Of a stretch of 7,818 nucleotides of DNA, positions 6,656 through 7,818 are shown one piece after another. Under the pieces are notes generated by a model. That model had not been told where the DNA came from, made no database searches, and saw only the letters and a program-made list of their open reading frames with translations. A program made the translations under genes and the position numbers. The first letter of the stretch is position 1. Each line of letters opens with the position of its first letter. Source of the stretch: Chloroflexota bacterium (lineage in GTDB: Bacteria; Chloroflexota; Limnocylindria; P2-11E); the NCBI GenBank assembly GCA_016875665.1, contig VGPA01000063.1, positions 1 to 7,818 of the forward strand. The letters run 5' to 3'.

Positions 6656-6853
6656 CTAGGCCGCGAAGTCGACCGTCACCAGCGGCGGGGCGCACTCCGA
6701 GCCGAAGTCGCCCGAATGCTCGATCTCGCACGCGGAGCCGTCCACGCGTCCGATCAGCCAGTGGCCGCAGCCGCCGGTCATCGTCACCGAGGGATGCCCC
6801 CGCTTGGGGACCTGAAACTCGATCTTCCGCCGGACGGCGGACTCGGCGGACAT
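6656..6853 (-). CDS. Small three-cysteine hypothetical protein
   Basis: This gene encodes a 65-residue protein that I do not recognise. It has a charged N-terminus (MSAESAVRRKIEFQVPKRG), then a beta-like region with three cysteines at 29, 42 and 54, in VTMTGGCGHWLIG, SACEIEHSG and GSECAPPL. There is no signal peptide or membrane segment. Three cysteines plus a histidine after the first (CGH) could bind a metal or form a disulfide, but no known motif is complete. Codons are strongly G/C-ending like the neighbours, which supports a real gene despite the length. The start at 6853 is chosen because GGAG lies 6 nt upstream; ATG at 6859 and GTG at 6874 are in-frame alternatives. It converges on the cyclase gene with 3 bp between stops and lies 94 bp downstream of the methyltransferase gene on the same strand, so the latter two could be co-transcribed. 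Confidence 0.6.
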   Translation of the reverse strand: MSAESAVRRKIEFQVPKRGHPSVTMTGGCGHWLIGRVDGSACEIEHSGDFGSECAPPLVTVDFAA

Positions 6854-6859
6854 ATCCAT

Positions 6860-6863
6860 CTCC
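6860..6863 (-). promoter_or_regulatory. Ribosome binding site for the small three-cysteine gene
   Basis: On the minus strand CTGGAG is followed by six bases and then ATG at 6853, normal spacing for GGAG. This site favours the 6853 start over the ATG at 6859, which it directly abuts. Confidence 0.5.
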
Positions 6864-6906
6864 AGAACCTGCACGAAGGCTAAACAAGGTTCGGACTGGA
6901 CTTCAT

Positions 6907-6946
6907 GGGTCCTTGGGCCTCATTTCACCCGGGATGACCCGCTTTT
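6907..6946 (+). terminator. Hairpin with T4 in the 94-bp gap (candidate rightward terminator)
   Basis: On the plus strand GGGTCCTTGGG (6907-6917) pairs with CCCGGG (6928-6933) and GACCC (6936-6940). This gives 11 pairs including two G-U, a 2-nt bulge (6934-6935) and a 10-nt loop, followed by GCTTTT (6941-6946). The G-U pairs make it more stable in a plus-strand RNA. It would stop read-through from the cyclase gene before the oppositely oriented methyltransferase gene. The rest of 6854-6947 holds no gene, and I assign no promoter there. Confidence 0.35.
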
Positions 6947-6947
6947 C

Positions 6948-7793
6948 CTAGGTACCCGTTCGCGCCCGGCGCGTCCCCCGTATGGACAGCAGGAGCGGCC
7001 ACGGGTCGCCGGTCACGTGCCAGTAGCCCTGATCGTCGCGCACCATGCCCGGGAACGGCTGGTAGACGACGAACGGCCACTCGTGCAGGAACTCGACGCC
7101 GATCCCCGCCCCGTCGAGCGCCGCGAGGATCTCGCCGATGGAGTGCTGCCACTGATACGACTCCGGGTGCGCGAAGGGGCGCTCCTCCCCCACGTAGGAG
7201 CCGTGCTTGACCGCCTCGTAGGGGAGCTCGTCGTGGAAGTAGCGCACGCCGGGCTCACGTCCCGTTCCGTTGTCGTCGAGCATGTGCGCGACGGGATGGC
7301 CGTCGGCGAGATAGAAGGTCCCGCCATCGCGGAGGAAGTGCGCCGCGACCGCGGCCCAGCGCGCGACATCGGGGATCCACGGCAGCACCCCGTACGTCGC
7401 GAGCACCACGTCGAAGCGCCCGTCGAGCACGCGCGGCGGGTCGTCGATGCCGGCGCACACGAACCGCGCCTCGAGGTCGGTCTTGGTCACCAGCGCGTTC
7501 GCCGCGTCGATCGCCGCCTCCGAGAAGTCGACGCCCGTGACCTCGGCGCCGAGCCGTGCCCACGACAGAGTGTCGAGCCCGAAGTGGCACTGGAGGTGGA
7601 GCAGCGTCCTGCCCTCCACCGGTCCGACCTCGCCAAGCTCTAGCGGATGCAGGGTGATCCCGCCGTCGAGGACCTTGTGGGTGTCGTATGCGCTCAGGTG
7701 CAGCGCGGTGCGCTCGTCCCAGTTGGCTCGATTGGCGTCGAGAAATGCGTCACGCGAGAGTGCGGCGCGGTAGCGGTCCACGGGCGGCAGCAT
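6948..7793 (-). CDS. Class I SAM-dependent methyltransferase
   Basis: This gene encodes a 281-residue protein with a Rossmann-type methyltransferase core that transfers a methyl group from S-adenosylmethionine to an unknown acceptor. After an N-terminal helix (DANRANWDERTALH, about 19-32), motif I is TLLHLQCHFGLDTLSWARLG (63-82), in which the usual GxGxG is replaced by QCHFGLDT. This is a known variant in a bacterial Methyltransf_11/25-like family. The acidic residue that binds the SAM ribose is D89 (VTGVDFSEAAID). FDVVLATYGVLPWIPD (127-142) is the motif IV region, and LRDGGTFYLADGHP follows as the late core strand. The C-terminal part is aromatic-rich (HEWPFVVYQPFPGM) and probably forms the substrate pocket; no membrane segment is seen. 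The ATG at 7793 is preceded on the minus strand by GAGGG (7804-7800) with 6-nt spacing, so the start is well supported. The substrate cannot be inferred from the neighbours. Confidence 0.88.
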   Translation of the reverse strand: MLPPVDRYRAALSRDAFLDANRANWDERTALHLSAYDTHKVLDGGITLHPLELGEVGPVEGRTLLHLQCHFGLDTLSWARLGAEVTGVDFSEAAIDAANALVTKTDLEARFVCAGIDDPPRVLDGRFDVVLATYGVLPWIPDVARWAAVAAHFLRDGGTFYLADGHPVAHMLDDNGTGREPGVRYFHDELPYEAVKHGSYVGEERPFAHPESYQWQHSIGEILAALDGAGIGVEFLHEWPFVVYQPFPGMVRDDQGYWHVTGDPWPLLLSIRGTRRARTGT

Positions 7794-7818
7794 GACAGAC
7801 CCTCGAGTCCGCCCGTCA

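Noticed and set aside
7017..7643. A 208-codon plus-strand frame opposite the methyltransferase gene
   Set aside because: It is the antisense shadow of a gene with clear SAM-binding motifs, and has no domain of its own.

Overview
The window comes from a GC-rich bacterium with strong G/C preference at third codon positions. Class III cyclases fused to an AAA ATPase and TPRs, GTG starts, and a very tightly packed layout fit soil or sediment Actinomycetota or Chloroflexota. The sequence alone does not decide between these phyla. No rRNA, tRNA or CRISPR array is visible.

Left edge (1-~820): a graveyard of mobile DNA. A minus-strand fragment of a DDE integrase/transposase (1-127) is cut off where the left part of an IS3-family element begins. 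That element keeps an intact orfA (195-500) and only the N-terminal quarter of orfB (503-~712). Homology then stops at a long nested palindrome (718-804) whose core hairpin ends in a short T tract.

Centre (817-6652): a divergent pair of transcription units whose start codons are only 9 bp apart. Leftward lies a small NTF2/SnoaL-like protein (817-1155). Rightward are two genes separated by a single base: a membrane-anchored beta-propeller protein of 731 aa (1165-3360), and a 1096-aa class III nucleotidyl cyclase - AAA/STAND ATPase - TPR-like protein (3362-6652). The 1-nt spacing makes co-expression of the two likely. A plausible but untested reading is that an extracytoplasmic propeller serves as sensor or scaffold for a cytoplasmic signalling enzyme.

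Right edge (6653-7818): two minus-strand genes converge on the cyclase. One is a 65-aa unrecognised protein with three cysteines (6656-6853), its stop only 3 bp from the cyclase stop. The other is a class I SAM-dependent methyltransferase of 281 aa (6948-7793). The 94-bp gap between them contains a hairpin followed by T4 on the plus strand, a candidate end for rightward transcripts.

The best candidate for something not fully described is the propeller/cyclase-ATPase-TPR pair with its 9-bp divergent start region. The families themselves are known; a dedicated system is inference.
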